A DNA stretch of 64,000 nt from Phascolarctos cinereus (Eukaryota; Chordata; Mammalia; Diprotodontia; Phascolarctidae). A program made the position numbers and the translations under genes. The stretch spans positions 4,642,001 to 4,706,000 of the forward strand of contig NW_018344037.1 in the NCBI RefSeq assembly GCF_002099425.1, given 5' to 3'. Shown here in pieces: positions 52,410 through 63,870 of this stretch. The notes below the pieces were generated by a model. That model was not told the origin of the DNA. It made no database searches and was given only the letters and a program-made list of their open reading frames with translations. Each line of letters begins with the position of its first letter. Positions within the stretch are counted from its first letter, which is position 1.

Positions 52410-53085
52410 TGTTTTTATTTGTTTAGAAATTTATTTAAAAGGTGCTTTCTTTCCCCTTCATTGTTTCTGTTAAAATAAATCTTGAACATTGTCATTCACT
52501 TGGTTAAATTAACCACATTTTTATGGAGCTGCCAAATCCCATTTCTTTATACCTGCTCCCTATAAATTGGCCATCTGTTCAATTGGATGTGTCTTACCAA
52601 GACCACCAGTGGCCTGGTTTCTATGTGTTTATAGGACTGGCTTTGTCAGTGATGTGATATCTTGAAATATTAAATCTGCCTTTATATTTTCTAACCCACA
52701 CCTTCACAGAAATTTCAATTTTTATGTTAACTTAAAATAGCAATAATTGAAAAATATTGGTTTTATTGGCATCTCATTGTTTTTGTTGTTATTGTTTCTT
52801 TGTTTTGGTTTATCTAATCGGGATTTGACTTTGAAAAGGAATACTTTGATTAAAAAAACAGTTATGAGATTTGCAGGGTTTCATCTAGGTAGTGGAGCAG
52901 TGTAGTAGTATAATCCACATTTGCTTTGCTGTTCTCAAAGTTTATAGGCCACTAATTCTGGTGGAGGAAAGTTTACACTATTTAAGCAAGCAGGTAGGAA
53001 ATGCTGTGTGTGTTTCCAACCAAGAGAATCAATAGAATAAATACCACATACAAATTAAAAATTCAGAGCAAATAAGCATTTAATA
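52410..53085. other. unassigned stretch
   Basis: No gene or repeat recognised. Confidence 0.45.
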
Positions 53086-53087
53086 TA

Positions 53088-53275
53088 GGGTATTTTAACT
53101 CCCTTTTTATCATGGTCTACTTTGGCAGTCTGGTGAAGTCTATGAAACAATCTTCAGAATAATATTTTCAAACACATAAAATGAAAAACAAAGAGTTACA
53201 GAGAAAACCAATTATGTTGAAGTGATTATTAAAAAAAAGTTCACAGATCTCAAATTAAGAAACCCTGACCTAAAA
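53088..53275 (+). mobile_element. hAT-Charlie-like non-autonomous element
   Basis: 'ctactttggcagtctggtga', 'agtctatgaaacaatcttca', 'aaacacataaaatga' and an end like 'taagaaaccctga' fit an old mammalian hAT MITE. Family named by class only. Confidence 0.65.
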
Positions 53276-53279
53276 CAAT

Positions 53280-54830
53280 AAAACACTGTATTGTAATTCT
53301 AAAAAATATGTGTAAATGTACTTTAGTGTTATTTATATCAAACTGAAGACATTAATTAAGTGATTAGGTATATGTAATGGCAGCAGAAACATCTGTAACT
53401 AGATTTCTCTAATATTCTTTCTGTGTTCCTTCTCCCTCATTCCTGGTAGTTGTCCACTTCCAGTCATGAACCAAAGCACAAGGAAATGGCTGACTAACTT
53501 ATCAGCAAGTCAGTCTTACCACTAGATTTCTTCTCACCTTAGTACTTAACTCCCCAGTTAATCTGGATCTTATGTAAACAGGGGCTCAAGACAATTTTGC
53601 ATAAGACCATCGTCAGCATTATTTCTAACTTAATGATCCATGTCTACATAAGGGGAGAAACTGAAGAGAGTTGAGAGAGAAGAGATGTTGGTCTTTTGAT
53701 TTCCAGTTAAATAAGAAAAGAGAGATGATTGCAGGACCTCGTCAAGGAAAAGTCTCTGAGTAGATTTAGTGACCATTGCCAAGAAGCTGACAGGTAGAGG
53801 ATACAGTATCTTCATCATGCACCTATCACCAGCTTGCCACATTAGACACTCCAGACAAACTCCCCTTAGGTGAGATCAGGAGCATGCTCCCTCTGTCTCT
53901 GTCTCTCTTTCTCTCTCTCTCTTTCTCTCTGTTGAACTGAGGTATTTCACTCCCAGTGGGTGAGGTCATTCTCCCTATGAGTTATCTTACATATTTTAAT
54001 CTATATAGATTCACTTATTTTTGTATGCTTTTAGCTTGGATAAATGGGTTTATTTTCTATTGACAATAAGTGACCTTTGTGTAACTAACATTTTGTAGGA
54101 AGAGAGTCAAATGGTTCAACTATATAGCAATCAACAATATAGTTTGAAACTCAAATATATTTCCATGAAACTAAAAAAATACAAGGAAAGAGAGATAGGA
54201 ATAATTATATACAGTACTTCCTCTCTAAGAAGAAAAATATATCTAACCTTGTGGTACCAATCTCCTGCTTCTCCCTCTGCCTGCAGCAAGAATCAAAGTA
54301 TTCCTTGAAGAAGGATGAGAAAAGGAGACACCAGGTACATCTATTATTGCCTCCCTGTAAGGCATATCTGGACAAACCTATGTAGACAGAGATAACCTAC
54401 ATGGACAATACCTATACATCCTATACTAGTTCCCAGTACTTAAGCTTCTACAGTTACTCTAGTTATTAGATTCTTACATGCTTCATGTAATACACATTAA
54501 TTACTCTCATTATTGCCAATAAGACATACTTACATTTCTACCATAACCATTAAGTAAACTAGTCAATATTCTTGTGGCATTCCTTTTTGTTACTGTTTTT
54601 GGGGCAATTTTTGAGATAGATCTGTCTAAATAAGTCAGGTTAAAAATTCCAGGATGGAGCTTGTAAAAATTGTTATTTGATTGTCTCTCTGGCTCTGATG
54701 CCTGTTGCTTTCTGTCTGTTTCCCTGTTTCTTTGCCTCTGACTGCCTTTCTTTCTTTTTACTAGTGCAGTGAAGTTTTTGGTTAGAGGTGCTTCAAGGTT
54801 TTTCATAGGATTTTTTTTCTTTTTCCATTT
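53280..54830. other. unassigned stretch
   Basis: Includes a (TCTC)n run at 53889-53930. No gene recognised; the 70-119 codon open frames lack known motifs. Confidence 0.45.
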
Positions 54831-54835
54831 TAGGA

Positions 54836-54960
54836 TTGAATGAATGGATGAATAATATTTATTAAGCACTTACTATGTGCCAAGCATGACATAAGTAAAA
54901 ACAATAAGGCAGCTTTTGCTGTCATGGAGTTCACATTCTAATGAAGGAAGAAAGATTTGA
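54836..54960 (-). repeat. L2 3' end (antisense)
   Basis: 'tattaagcacttactatgtg', 'ccaagcatgacataagta' and 'gttcacattctaatgaagg'. Confidence 0.75.
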
Positions 54961-55009
54961 GCCTCAAATAAGATAGGAAAATCCCACAGTCCTTAGGGTA
55001 CAGTGGTAA

Positions 55010-55420
55010 AAGAGACATGAATGCCTATTCATTGATATCATTGCCACTAACACAAATTAAATCCACCTCCTCCACTTATCTACTATTAGGATATTTTTAA
55101 TTGCCTACTTAGCTAGCACTCCATGAATACACCAAAAGAAAACTCCACACCCTAGACCTTTCCTTCCTGCCAGCCTCAATGTGTAAGGATCACTCATATA
55201 TCTTTTATTAGAGAGAGGATGCCCTGTGAGCTCATGCCAGTTAGGTAAGCTTATATTTGGGACATGGCCATTCAAAAGTCCTAATATAGCAGACTACTCA
55301 TCATTCACCAAAGTATTCTGTCTCTTTTGCCCCACCATCATTTAGGAGTGGAATACATTCTCTGCTACCATATTTATAACATGAAATAATCTCCATTCTT
55401 CAATTACCAGTTCACACAGC
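55010..55420. other. unassigned stretch
   Basis: Nothing recognised. Confidence 0.45.
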
Positions 55421-55605
55421 ACTACCTTTATGAAATTTTCCCTGATCACTAAAATGAAAGAGATATAGCATTCTTCAGGTCTCAGTCACTCTATGCTATG
55501 CACTTATAGTTCTCTTGCCATGTATATTTGATCTCCCTGCAAGTTTCCTAGGTCTGGATCAAATGAGATAATATATGTAAAGTGCTTTTTACAAATTAAG
55601 GATAT
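55420..55605 (+). repeat. possible L2/MIR fragments
   Basis: 'gaaattttccctgatcacta' resembles L2, and 'gatcaaatgagataatatat' followed by 'aaagtgctttttacaaa' resembles a MIR 3' end. Confidence 0.4.
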
Positions 55606-56008
55606 TATACACATTTTCCCTGTTATTGGTCATCTTAGTTTCTCTCTCTTAGAATTTAGCACATAAAATAAGCACTTATCCCTGTTTTTTTTAATTGATC
55701 AGCCTCCTCTTTTTCTTTTTAAGGTTAATCATGAAACAATCAAAACCTAGATTGTCAAACATATTTAGTCACATTAGCATTTAAAATAATTACAGTAAGT
55801 TAATCACTCAGTAATGAGTGATATAACAATAATGATCAAAAGTGAAAAAAATACCTCAAAAATAGGGGAAAAACTTTGTGTAATATAAATATATTACCTT
55901 ATTAACATTCTGAAACCCTGGAAACTAATATTTTTTTTTACAAAATGTATTTTTTAAAGCTAAAATTCATTAGATTACAATCCAATGTCTAAAAACTTTA
56001 CACAATCT

Positions 56009-56050
<42 letters not shown>

Positions 56051-56062
56051 TATATATGTACG
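56009..56062. repeat. (TA)n(CA)n(TA)n microsatellite
   Basis: Three blocks; just left of a MAR1 copy. Confidence 0.95.
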
Positions 56063-56074
56063 TATGTTATAGCA

Positions 56075-56338
56075 GGGGCATTTAGGAAACGTAATGGATA
56101 GAGCGCTTGGCCTGTTGGAAAACTCATCATCCTAAGTTCAAATTTGGCTTCAGACACTTTAACCTGTGTGACCCTGGGCAAGCCACTTAAATCTCTTTGC
56201 CTCAGTTTCCTCATCTGTAAAATTCAGTGAAGAAGGAAATGGCAAACCACTGCAATATCTTTGCAAGAAAACCCCATGGACCATAGGACCCACTGGGTCA
56301 TGAAGAGTCAGACACAACTGAACAACAGCAACAAATTT
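56075..56338 (+). repeat. MAR1-like CORE-SINE (full-length)
   Basis: Head 'ggggcatttagg ... ggatagagcgctt', B-box side 'gtgtgaccctgggcaag', CORE and tail 'gtcatgaagagtcagacaca'. No clear flanking repeat. Confidence 0.85.
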
Positions 56339-56883
56339 TCAAACAGGACTAATAAAAATGTCAAAGTTCTGACTTTCTGAATTATCATTGACTTATTAAT
56401 ATTAACTGTTTAGGGGAAAAAAGTTATTTTTATGGTACTCCTAGTGGCCTGCATTTCTCTTACTTTGACTTCTTTTAGCCAAAGATTTCAATTTAAGAAG
56501 CATTAACAAAGTATGCTTTCAAAGTTTAGTTATATTCAATTAATATGTTTGCCTCAAAAGAGACATGCAACATCAAGGTACTGCCCAGAGCTGGCCCCAG
56601 GCAAACTATAAAGTAGGCAATTTGTCTTTAGAGTTCTCTCCTCATTTAAAGCTACTGCGAGACATTACACAGCTAGTTTCCTTATGGCTCCCTCTACCTA
56701 CTTAGGGCCATTCAGTATAGTTAGTTCCCTGGTGGGACCAACCTCTATAGAAATCTCTTCACGTACAGTTTAATTATATTTTCAAAATGTATTAAATTAC
56801 TACTGTCTGAGTAGCAGATTCCTATGTTCTGGGAAAGATACAAAATTTAGATAAGGCATAGTTTTTTGTTTGTTTGGTTTTTT

Positions 56884-57005
56884 CCTCCCACTAATTACAA
56901 ACATTTATTAAGGGCCTACAATATGCCAGGAATTGTACTAGGTATTGAGAATGAAAAAAATTGTAACTTTCCTTTGACCAAATGGAGCTTTCATTCTATT
57001 AGAAA
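56884..57005 (-). repeat. L2 3' end (antisense)
   Basis: 'catttattaagggcctacaa', 'tatgccaggaattgtacta' and 'aaatggagctttcattctat'. Confidence 0.7.
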
Positions 57006-57007
57006 AG

Positions 57008-57240
57008 CCAACATATTGAGAGTCAGCATGGTGCAGTGGACTTGGATTTGGGGGTCATGAAAACTTGGATTCAAATCCTGCCTCAGACAGGAGATCTACG
57101 TGTCTCTCAAAGACTAGCTTTGTAACCACGGACAAATCATTTAATCTCTAAGGGACTCAGTTTCTTCAGCAGTAAAATTATTGGGTAAAATTCAACCTTA
57201 AAGCTCCCTTTTCCTTCTAAATCTGTGATCCTATGATTTT
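57008..57240 (+). repeat. THER1/MIR-like SINE (full-length)
   Basis: 'gcatggtgcagtggacttgg', 'cttggattcaaatcctgcct', 'ctcagtttcttcagcagtaa' and the L2-like end 'aaatctgtgatcctatga'. Confidence 0.8.
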
Positions 57241-57427
57241 TTTCCCCAAATAAGTATATGCAAAATATAATATAAATTTATAATCTTTCCCAAATTAGTT
57301 TAAAAAATAAAGTCCTACATTTTAGTTCCAAAAAACCTCCCAAATTTCTATATACATGATAGGAGTCTAATTGCTTAACATTTGTATGTATTAGAAAGGG
57401 ATGTGCAAACAGGGATTTTTAGTGGAT

Positions 57428-57605
57428 TGTAAATTTTTGCTGTTTGTCCTTCATTCTCAAAGAGGATGATGACATCAATATTTGTAAGTGAATTGGATTT
57501 AAGTGAGGGAGGGCAGTGCAAAGTCGACAGCCTCACTTTCTTCTCTGGAGCCATCTGGGTCCAGTGGCAAGATACAGATCCAGACAACTGGAGGTGGCCC
57601 TTGAA
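57428..57605 (+). repeat. unassigned interspersed repeat X, copy 3
   Basis: 'tgtccttcattctcaaagag', 'gaattggatttaagtgaggg', 'cagcctcactttcttctctg' and 'ccatctgggtccagtggcaa'. The best-preserved 5' part of family X in the window. Confidence 0.65.
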
Positions 57606-57844
57606 CTGTAAGTTAAATATAAATCAATGGTGTGACATAGCACCAAAAAGAAATTAATGTGATCTTGAGCTATTTTAAGAGAAGCATAGTGTTTAAAATC
57701 AGGGAAGTGAGATTCCTTTTGCATTCTGCCCCGGGTAGGGCACATTAATTTTGGTTCCAGGTACCATAGTTTAAGATTTAAAAAAAAATGTTCCTAAGAA
57801 TCTAAGGGAAAGAAAGTAAAGGGGCCTCCAATGTGTATTGTATG

Positions 57845-58235
57845 AAGATTGATTGTAGGAATGGAGGGACACTTAACCTGGAGAAGAGAAGACTAGAGTA
57901 AGTAGTTAATTCATTTTTCCTCTTTTCAAATATTTGAAGGGTTAGAATGTGGAAGGAACATTATACTTATAATGTTGAATTCCAGAGTAATGAGCCAGGC
58001 ACAACGAGAAGAAGATTCAGAGAAGCAATTTTACTTCAACATTTTTCCTAGCAATTAGAGCTAGCCACAAGGCTAATGGCATGTCAGTGATATTTCATTT
58101 TTCCTCACTAGCTATCTTTATGTGAGGCTGAATTACCACTTGTTAGAAATTCTTGTAGAGGAGATTCTTATACAGGTAGAGGTTAGATAGATCTTTGAGG
58201 TTCTGCTAGTTCTGAATCTGTGATCCTAGTACTTG
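57845..58235 (+). repeat. CR1/L3 LINE 3' end
   Basis: 'aacctggagaagagaagact', 'aaatatttgaagggttagaa', 'tttttcctagcaattagagc', 'gaattaccacttgttagaaa' and the closing 'aatctgtgatcctag' follow the CR1/L3 3' order over nearly 400 bp. Confidence 0.8.
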
Positions 58236-58279
58236 CTAATTTCATTAATGGTGCTACTCTTTGTTCAATTACTTAGGCC

Positions 58280-59155
58280 AAAACTCACAAATTATTTTTA
58301 TATCTCCCTTAACCTCATGGTCAAAATGAGATATATCTACTGTTGACCATTCTTCTTCAAGCCCTCTCACATCTATTACTTCCTTTGAATTTCTATTGCT
58401 ATCTTCCGTCTATCCCTTTCTCAATTACTAAAAAGATCTTCCTAATTAGTCTTCCTGCTCTATTTTCTCTGTTGGCTTTCATCTACCCTATACATCACTG
58501 AAATATTCGTTTCCCAAAAAATACCATTTTTAATGTAATTCACAGCTTCAAAGATTACTCCTTTACTTTTAGAAAAAAAAATCAACTCCTTAGACAAAGT
58601 CTTCTTCAACCTAGACTCGACACCTTCATAATTTTATTTCTCATTTCTCTCTTACATGTATCTCACACTCTAGCTAAAGGGATGTATTGACTTTCACAAA
58701 TATGCCTTAATCTCTGCTATGTCTGCCCTTCCTCATATGCTTTTCCCCCAATGATACTACCTCCTGTCTTCATAACACCCAAATCCTGCCCAACTTTCAG
58801 GCATAGCTAAAACACCATCTCTTTCATGATATATTCCAAAACTATCCCACCCCACAGTGATCCTTCCCCTCTTCTAAACGAATAGTACTCATTTCCCTGC
58901 TAATTATGTAGTGTCCTCTCATGTCTTTAATTTTTATAATTTTGTTTCTTTTATCTTTTATAAGTTTTAGAATCTCATATAACTTTTATAACACTAATAT
59001 GAACCCTAAAACTTTTACTTATGTATGTCTTGTGCCTTCTCAATACTCTTACCTCTCTATTGTGAAGACCCATGCCTTTTACTTCTTTGCATCCTCCATC
59101 AGGTCAAGCAAAAAGAGTTGCACATTGTAGGTGCTTAGGATATACTTGGAAATTG
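58280..59155 (+). repeat. L2 LINE, long 3' fragment
   Basis: Pyrimidine-rich sense L2: 'aagatcttcctaattagtct', 'aaatcaactccttagacaaa', a region like the ORF end near 58600-58900 and a closing 'gtaggtgcttaggatatac'. Heavily diverged. Confidence 0.55.
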
Positions 59156-59159
59156 ATTG

Positions 59160-59429
59160 CACAATTGCCATGTTTAGCAAGAATTATAGAATTGTAGTAG
59201 GTATAATAGGACAGAATAAACAGAAAACATTCAGCCCTCAAGAGTTTCCAATCTCATTTGTCTTATAAATTTCACTTACCTCAAATCAAGGCTCACAGAT
59301 ATTTACATAGCCATTAAAGTCACAGCAGCAAAGATGAATTAACTACTTACTGAGAGAATTGCACTTTGACACACCCTGAGCAAGATATAGAAATTAGATA
59401 AATTAGAGTCCCTTAACATAAAATGCAAT
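59160..59429. other. unassigned stretch
   Basis: A short L2-like piece may lie at 59235-59260. Otherwise nothing seen. Confidence 0.4.
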
Positions 59430-59690
59430 CTCACTGGGGAAAGAGACAGTATTGCAAATTCATAAATAATTTAAAGGCAAATAAATAAGATATGTATTAA
59501 AAATATGTACAAAAATTGATGTGTGAGATTTTAGCTAAGGAAAATGATTGTCACATGGGAGAATCTGGGAAGCCTCCCTGGAAGAGGTGCCATTTGACTT
59601 GAAAAGGAGAAACGAATGAATTAGGATACTGAGAGTTAAGAGAAGTAGAAGCAGGATTTCGAAATCAGTTTGTCAGCTGAAATATGAAGA
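59430..59690 (-). repeat. L2 internal fragment (antisense)
   Basis: 'ctgggaagcctccctggaag' and 'aggtgccatttgacttgaaa' correspond to the reversed L2 coding end. Confidence 0.55.
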
Positions 59691-59694
59691 AGGT

Positions 59695-60180
59695 CTGTCG
59701 TCTCCTATATAAGAGGTGGAGATGTGGTTAAGGGCTTGATAACTATAAGTTTGAACCATAGTATGAAGGAGAAAAAAATGGAGAGTCAACAGCAGTAAAA
59801 CTTAAGGATTTCCCAGCAATGAAGCTTCCACTGAAGTGATGAAATGGAAATATACAGTGGGTAAAATTGGGGTCATTTTGTGGCTTTCTCCAGGGATATT
59901 CAGAAACAGGAAGCTGTAAAAAAAAGGCTTTAGATTGTAAACTCAGGAATAATGGCAATCAGGATAGAAATGGTGGAAATTCTGAGATCCAAGAGATTCT
60001 AGGGAAGTGGCTAATTAATCATCAAGCTACAGGCTATCATATAAAAACTAAATACGAAGGCAAGTGAAGCCAGTGTGACAGAGGGGTAATGAAATAAGAG
60101 GCAGATTTCAAAGGGCCAAAATCTATGACAGAGAGTAGGGATTAGGAATAAATTCATACAATACCTCAACAATTTGAGGA
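59695..60180. other. unassigned stretch
   Basis: Nothing recognised. Confidence 0.4.
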
Positions 60181-60184
60181 GCTA

Positions 60185-60268
60185 TGATTTTACATGTATA
60201 TATTTATATTAGTATACACATACACATACATATATGTATATCTATATATATAGAGAGAGAGAGAGTAA
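60185..60268. repeat. (TATA/CA)n(GA)n simple repeat
   Basis: TA/CA units followed by a short GA run. Confidence 0.9.
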
Positions 60269-60499
60269 TTTAGATGGAGCCAAATAAGAAACCTTGATAT
60301 TGACTATGAACTTTGATCTTTCATCACCTAGCAATTTAGTGGAGAACTGGCCCAAGTTACTGAACAATCATCCAAAAATCTGATAATAACATTGAATGAT
60401 CTTAAAGGAAGAGATTATTCTACTCATTCACATCATTATTTAGCAACATATTGAGCATCATCAGAGTACATGTCACTGTAGAAGAATCAGATGTTTCAA

Positions 60500-60660
60500 G
60501 GAAATAGAACTTAGAAGTCTCCTTTTCCAACCACCTTATTTTACAGATAAAGGAACTGAGCTGTGATTTGTCCATGTTTATACAAGTTGTGAATACCAGA
60601 GCAGGGATATGAACACAGATCCTCTGATTCTGAAGTCTGCTTTTCATTCTACAATAACAT
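60500..60660 (-). repeat. MIR/THER-like SINE (antisense)
   Basis: 'cttattttacagataaagga' and 'gaacacagatcctctgattc', ending 'cttttcattctacaataac'. Confidence 0.7.
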
Positions 60661-60664
60661 AGCT

Positions 60665-61089
60665 ATGACTTTACTTTTCAGAATTGGTGCTTACTGGGTC
60701 TCTGCCTTTATAAAAAGCCTAGAAAAATGAAAAGCAATTATAAATGTAAATAACACAACACTTGGGGGCATATTTTCCTTGTGTAGGTATATTTTTCTGT
60801 TTCCTTTATTCAACTATTTTAATTTTTTTTAATGACACGAGTATATACTTTCTCATTTTTTTTTCAACTAACCCTGACAACTACATTGAAGCAATGGCAA
60901 GTCCTTGACTTTCACATATTTATGTGATTTCTTGGGTAGATAATAAGGATTATTTCCATTTGTCTCTAACCCTGGGGAAGGAAGGTGGTTTAAATAAAGC
61001 ATTAAAAGTGACTTGCCATGACTTATACTAAATGTTTTATTTGCATCATTCCATTGTTTGTTTTGCTTTCTGTGGTTACTCTGTGAATT
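60665..61089. other. unassigned stretch
   Basis: Nothing recognised. Confidence 0.45.
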
Positions 61090-61330
61090 AACTGACTCTG
61101 TCAAGGCTGTCAGGGAGTGCTATGAGATATGTTCAGCAAGCTCATAAGGGAGATAATTCATAACTCAATTGAGCCAATGGGGCACATGAGTTATGCCCTT
61201 AAATAATCCTCAGTAGAGGGATAAAGATGATCTGTTACATTGCCAAAAGCTTTTAATCAGGTTATTTATGGTAATGGCTGTAATGTACAATGGAACATAG
61301 TGGTCAAAGAGATCTTTCTAAATGTCCTAT
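61090..61330. promoter_or_regulatory. candidate conserved non-coding element
   Basis: Repeat-free, non-coding and of balanced composition. It contains 'gcttttaatcaggttattta' and 'ggtaatggctgtaatg' (homeodomain-like TAAT cores). Inferred only from its look between two repeat-rich areas. Confidence 0.25.
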
Positions 61331-61489
61331 TTTTACCAATTTCACTTACCTTCCATGTGTGAAGATTCTTTTATTTCCTAAGAACTAATCTATGGAATGT
61401 TTTTGAAAGACGGAAAGGTTTTGACAGACATTCAGAAAAACACAAGGTTGGCAATTAGAATATTACCTTTTTAACTAAATCTCTCCAGG

Positions 61490-61605
61490 ACAGGGGTTTG
61501 TAAATATTTTTGTGGCCTGGCCTGATGAAACCTTCTTGCAATAAAGTTTTTAAACACATAAACTAAAATACATAGAATTTCAAGAAAAAGTAATTATATT
61601 AAAAT
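61490..61605 (+). mobile_element. hAT-Charlie-like fragment
   Basis: 'caggggtttgtaaatatttt', 'taaacacataaactaaaata' and 'aagtaattatattaaaat' match the 5' half of the element at 53088. Cut on the right by a simple repeat. Confidence 0.6.
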
Positions 61606-61609
61606 ACAG

Positions 61610-61682
61610 TTTTATATATACATCTACATGTGTATGCATATATATATACATATATATATACATACACACACATATATTATAT
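61610..61682. repeat. (TATA/CA)n simple repeat
   Basis: Alternating TA, CA and TG units. Confidence 0.9.
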
Positions 61683-61779
61683 ATTTACAAATCAATCAGT
61701 CCAGAAGCATTAGTTCAGTATCTGTGTACTACGTACTGTACAAAGTTTTTACCCTTGCAACATTTTTTGAATATGTCTC

Positions 61780-62240
61780 CTTCTCCCTTCTGTACTGCCA
61801 CCACCTTAATGCAGACAATCACCTCCTTATTCCCAGAATACTGCAGTAGACTTGTGGTTGGCTTGCTTGCCAGAAGTCTCTCACAACTCCAGTCCATCCT
61901 TTATTCAATCACAAGATTGATGTTCATAAAGCACAGGTCTGATCATATCATGCCCTTACTCAATGAACTCCAGTGGTTCCCTATTGCCTATAGGATCAAA
62001 TACAGCATCCTCTGTTTGGTATTCAAAGTCTTGCCCACCCATATCTCTCCAATCTTTTTGTCATATACCCTCCTCTACAATGTATTTTTTGATCCTTTGC
62101 CACTGGCTTCTTTGTTCTTCTTTGAACAGTTAATTATCTAGGCTCTAGTGATTTTCTTCAAGTCCCAGTTAAAAGCCAACCTACTACAGGAACTTTTCCT
62201 GATAACTCTTTGATTTTTAATGTCTTCCTTCTTAATAATG
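61780..62240 (+). repeat. L2 LINE ORF2 end and 3' region
   Basis: 'cacaactccagtccatcctt', 'aaagcacaggtctgatcata', 'ctccagtggttccctattgc' and 'aagtcccagttaaaagccaa' are sense L2. The 128-codon open frame (61755-62141) is mostly L2-derived and is not a host gene. Confidence 0.8.
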
Positions 62241-62625
62241 GTCAATTCATAGACTGACTTTCCAAGAAATCATCTTTAGTCTTTGCCTCTGCATTTGTTC
62301 TTTTCCATTATAACACCAGTTTTTTCCAACCAGCTAAGCATCAAAAATATTAATTGGTTTGCCTGCCACAAATCTCTCACCACTCCAGTCCATCTTTTAT
62401 TTAGTAATAAGAGTGACTTTCCTAAAGCACATGTCTGACCATGTCACCACCACCCCAGGCTCCCCAAAACACACACACTCAATAAACTTTAGTGGCTCCC
62501 TATTGCCTGCAGAATCAAAAGTAACTTTGAACGACTTTCTGGTGACTTGCCAGTGAAAACTGAAACACGGACTCACCTTTAATAAAAGGAGGGAAGTAGG
62601 GAGAAATCTGAGACTTTAGGTACTG
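62232..62625 (+). repeat. left arm of a diverged inverted duplication
   Basis: Pairs with 63333-63771 in reverse orientation. The arm holds an L2 3' tail, about 100 bp of non-L2 sequence, a second truncated L2 piece (62352-62530) and a further 90 bp. Exact islands include 24 bp 'ctttgcctctgc...' at 62281-62304 and 14 bp 'gactttctggtgac' at 62533-62546. Confidence 0.75.
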
Positions 62626-63258
62626 TTAAATTATAGAAGGTTTATTAAATTGGTGAATGGTTAAAAGCATGGAAATCAAGGGAAATCATGCTATCAGGCA
62701 CTCTTTTTGGATGAATATCCAATTCTAAAACCCTTGAGAACCAGGAGAAAATAAAGAAGCCATGGTTTCAGAAAAAAAGCTCCAAAAAAGGAGGAAGCAC
62801 CTATAGAGAAGAAAGATGCTCAAATTAAACTAGTCTTCTATAAATTTATGCAGGGTATGCATTTCAGGTCAGTCTATACTCTAGTGTTCATTGCTGGTAA
62901 TAGGTGTCAATTGATTTTGTTTGGCTGGATCAAGTCTGTTGGGTATTCTGATTGGTTCAGTGTGGGGGAAAAGTGGTGGGGTAAGTTTGGGGACTGCCCC
63001 TGATAACACAAGAAGAATGAGTGCTAAATCCAGAAGAACATCAAGATCATTCTGGCAATGGGAAGAGATAATTAGAGATCAGATATCCTGTCCTTACACT
63101 CTTACTCCAATATTATAGATAACTAGAATTCAAAGGTGATTAAATTAGAGACAAGCAATTAAACAATAAGTAAAGTCATAGGCAATGTTAATAATTTTTG
63201 AAGAGTCAGATTAGGTACACCACTGCATAGATTTAAATACACACACATAAACATGTGT

Positions 63259-63308
<50 letters not shown>

Positions 63309-63332
63309 GGGGTTTATGGGATGAGCACTAAT
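62626..63332. other. spacer of the inverted duplication
   Basis: About 707 bp with no recognised gene. It includes a (TG)n run at 63239-63307 and one 65-codon open frame without known motifs. Confidence 0.5.
63239..63307. repeat. (CA)/(TG)n microsatellite
   Basis: A short CA stretch, then about 25 TG units. Confidence 0.95.
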
Positions 63333-63771
63333 AAGGTTAGGGCCTGATGCCTCAGATTTCTCTTGACTCTCCTTTTTTAATTAAAGAATCTATATGAGTC
63401 CTTGTTCCAGTTTTCACTAACATGTCACCAGAAAGTCACCCTTCTTCCATGAGTCTGTATGTTGTATTTGATCCTGCAGGTAATAGGGAGGCACTGGAGT
63501 TTATTGAGTGTGTTGGGGGGCGGGTGGGGGGGGAGGTGATGGTGGTAGGGGAATGGGGTTGAAATGGTCAGACCTGTGCTTTAGGAAAAAGCATTTTTGT
63601 GACTGGATAAAGGATAGACTAAAGCAGTGAGAGACTTGTGGCACGCAAACCAATCAATAGTTTGGTGCTTAGCTGGCTACAACACCTGGGTTAGAATATA
63701 AAAGAACAAATGCAGAGGCAAAGATTGAAGACAATCTCTTGGAAAGGCAGTCTATCAACTGACCTTTATTA
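63333..63771 (-). repeat. right arm of a diverged inverted duplication
   Basis: Reverse-complement partner of 62232-62625. Matching islands are at 63700-63723 (24 bp exact) and 63424-63437 (14 bp exact), and the L2 block is reversed at 63460-63650. It carries a G-rich expansion at 63515-63535 absent from the left arm. Confidence 0.75.
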
Positions 63772-63870
63772 AATCTATATTCCTGGTATGTGCTTAGTAC
63801 AGGGAATATAAAGAAATGATGGTGGGGACAGTTCCTGCTCTCAAGGAGGACAAAGACCTCTACTTAACAG
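63735..63870 (-). repeat. L2 3' end (antisense)
   Basis: 'gacctttattaaatctatat', 'ggtatgtgcttagtacaggg', 'cagttcctgctctcaagga'. It overlaps the outer edge of the right arm and continues beyond it. Confidence 0.75.

Noticed and set aside
54510-54869. 119-codon open frame on the minus strand, rich in Lys, Arg and Gln
   Set aside because: Its start lies in an antisense L2 tail and the basic stretch is coded by a pyrimidine-rich run; no family match.
61755-62141. 128-codon open frame
   Set aside because: Derived mostly from L2 sequence, not a host gene.
62626-63332. Spacer of the inverted duplication as a transposase gene
   Set aside because: Only one short open frame without any motif; no support for a coding element.
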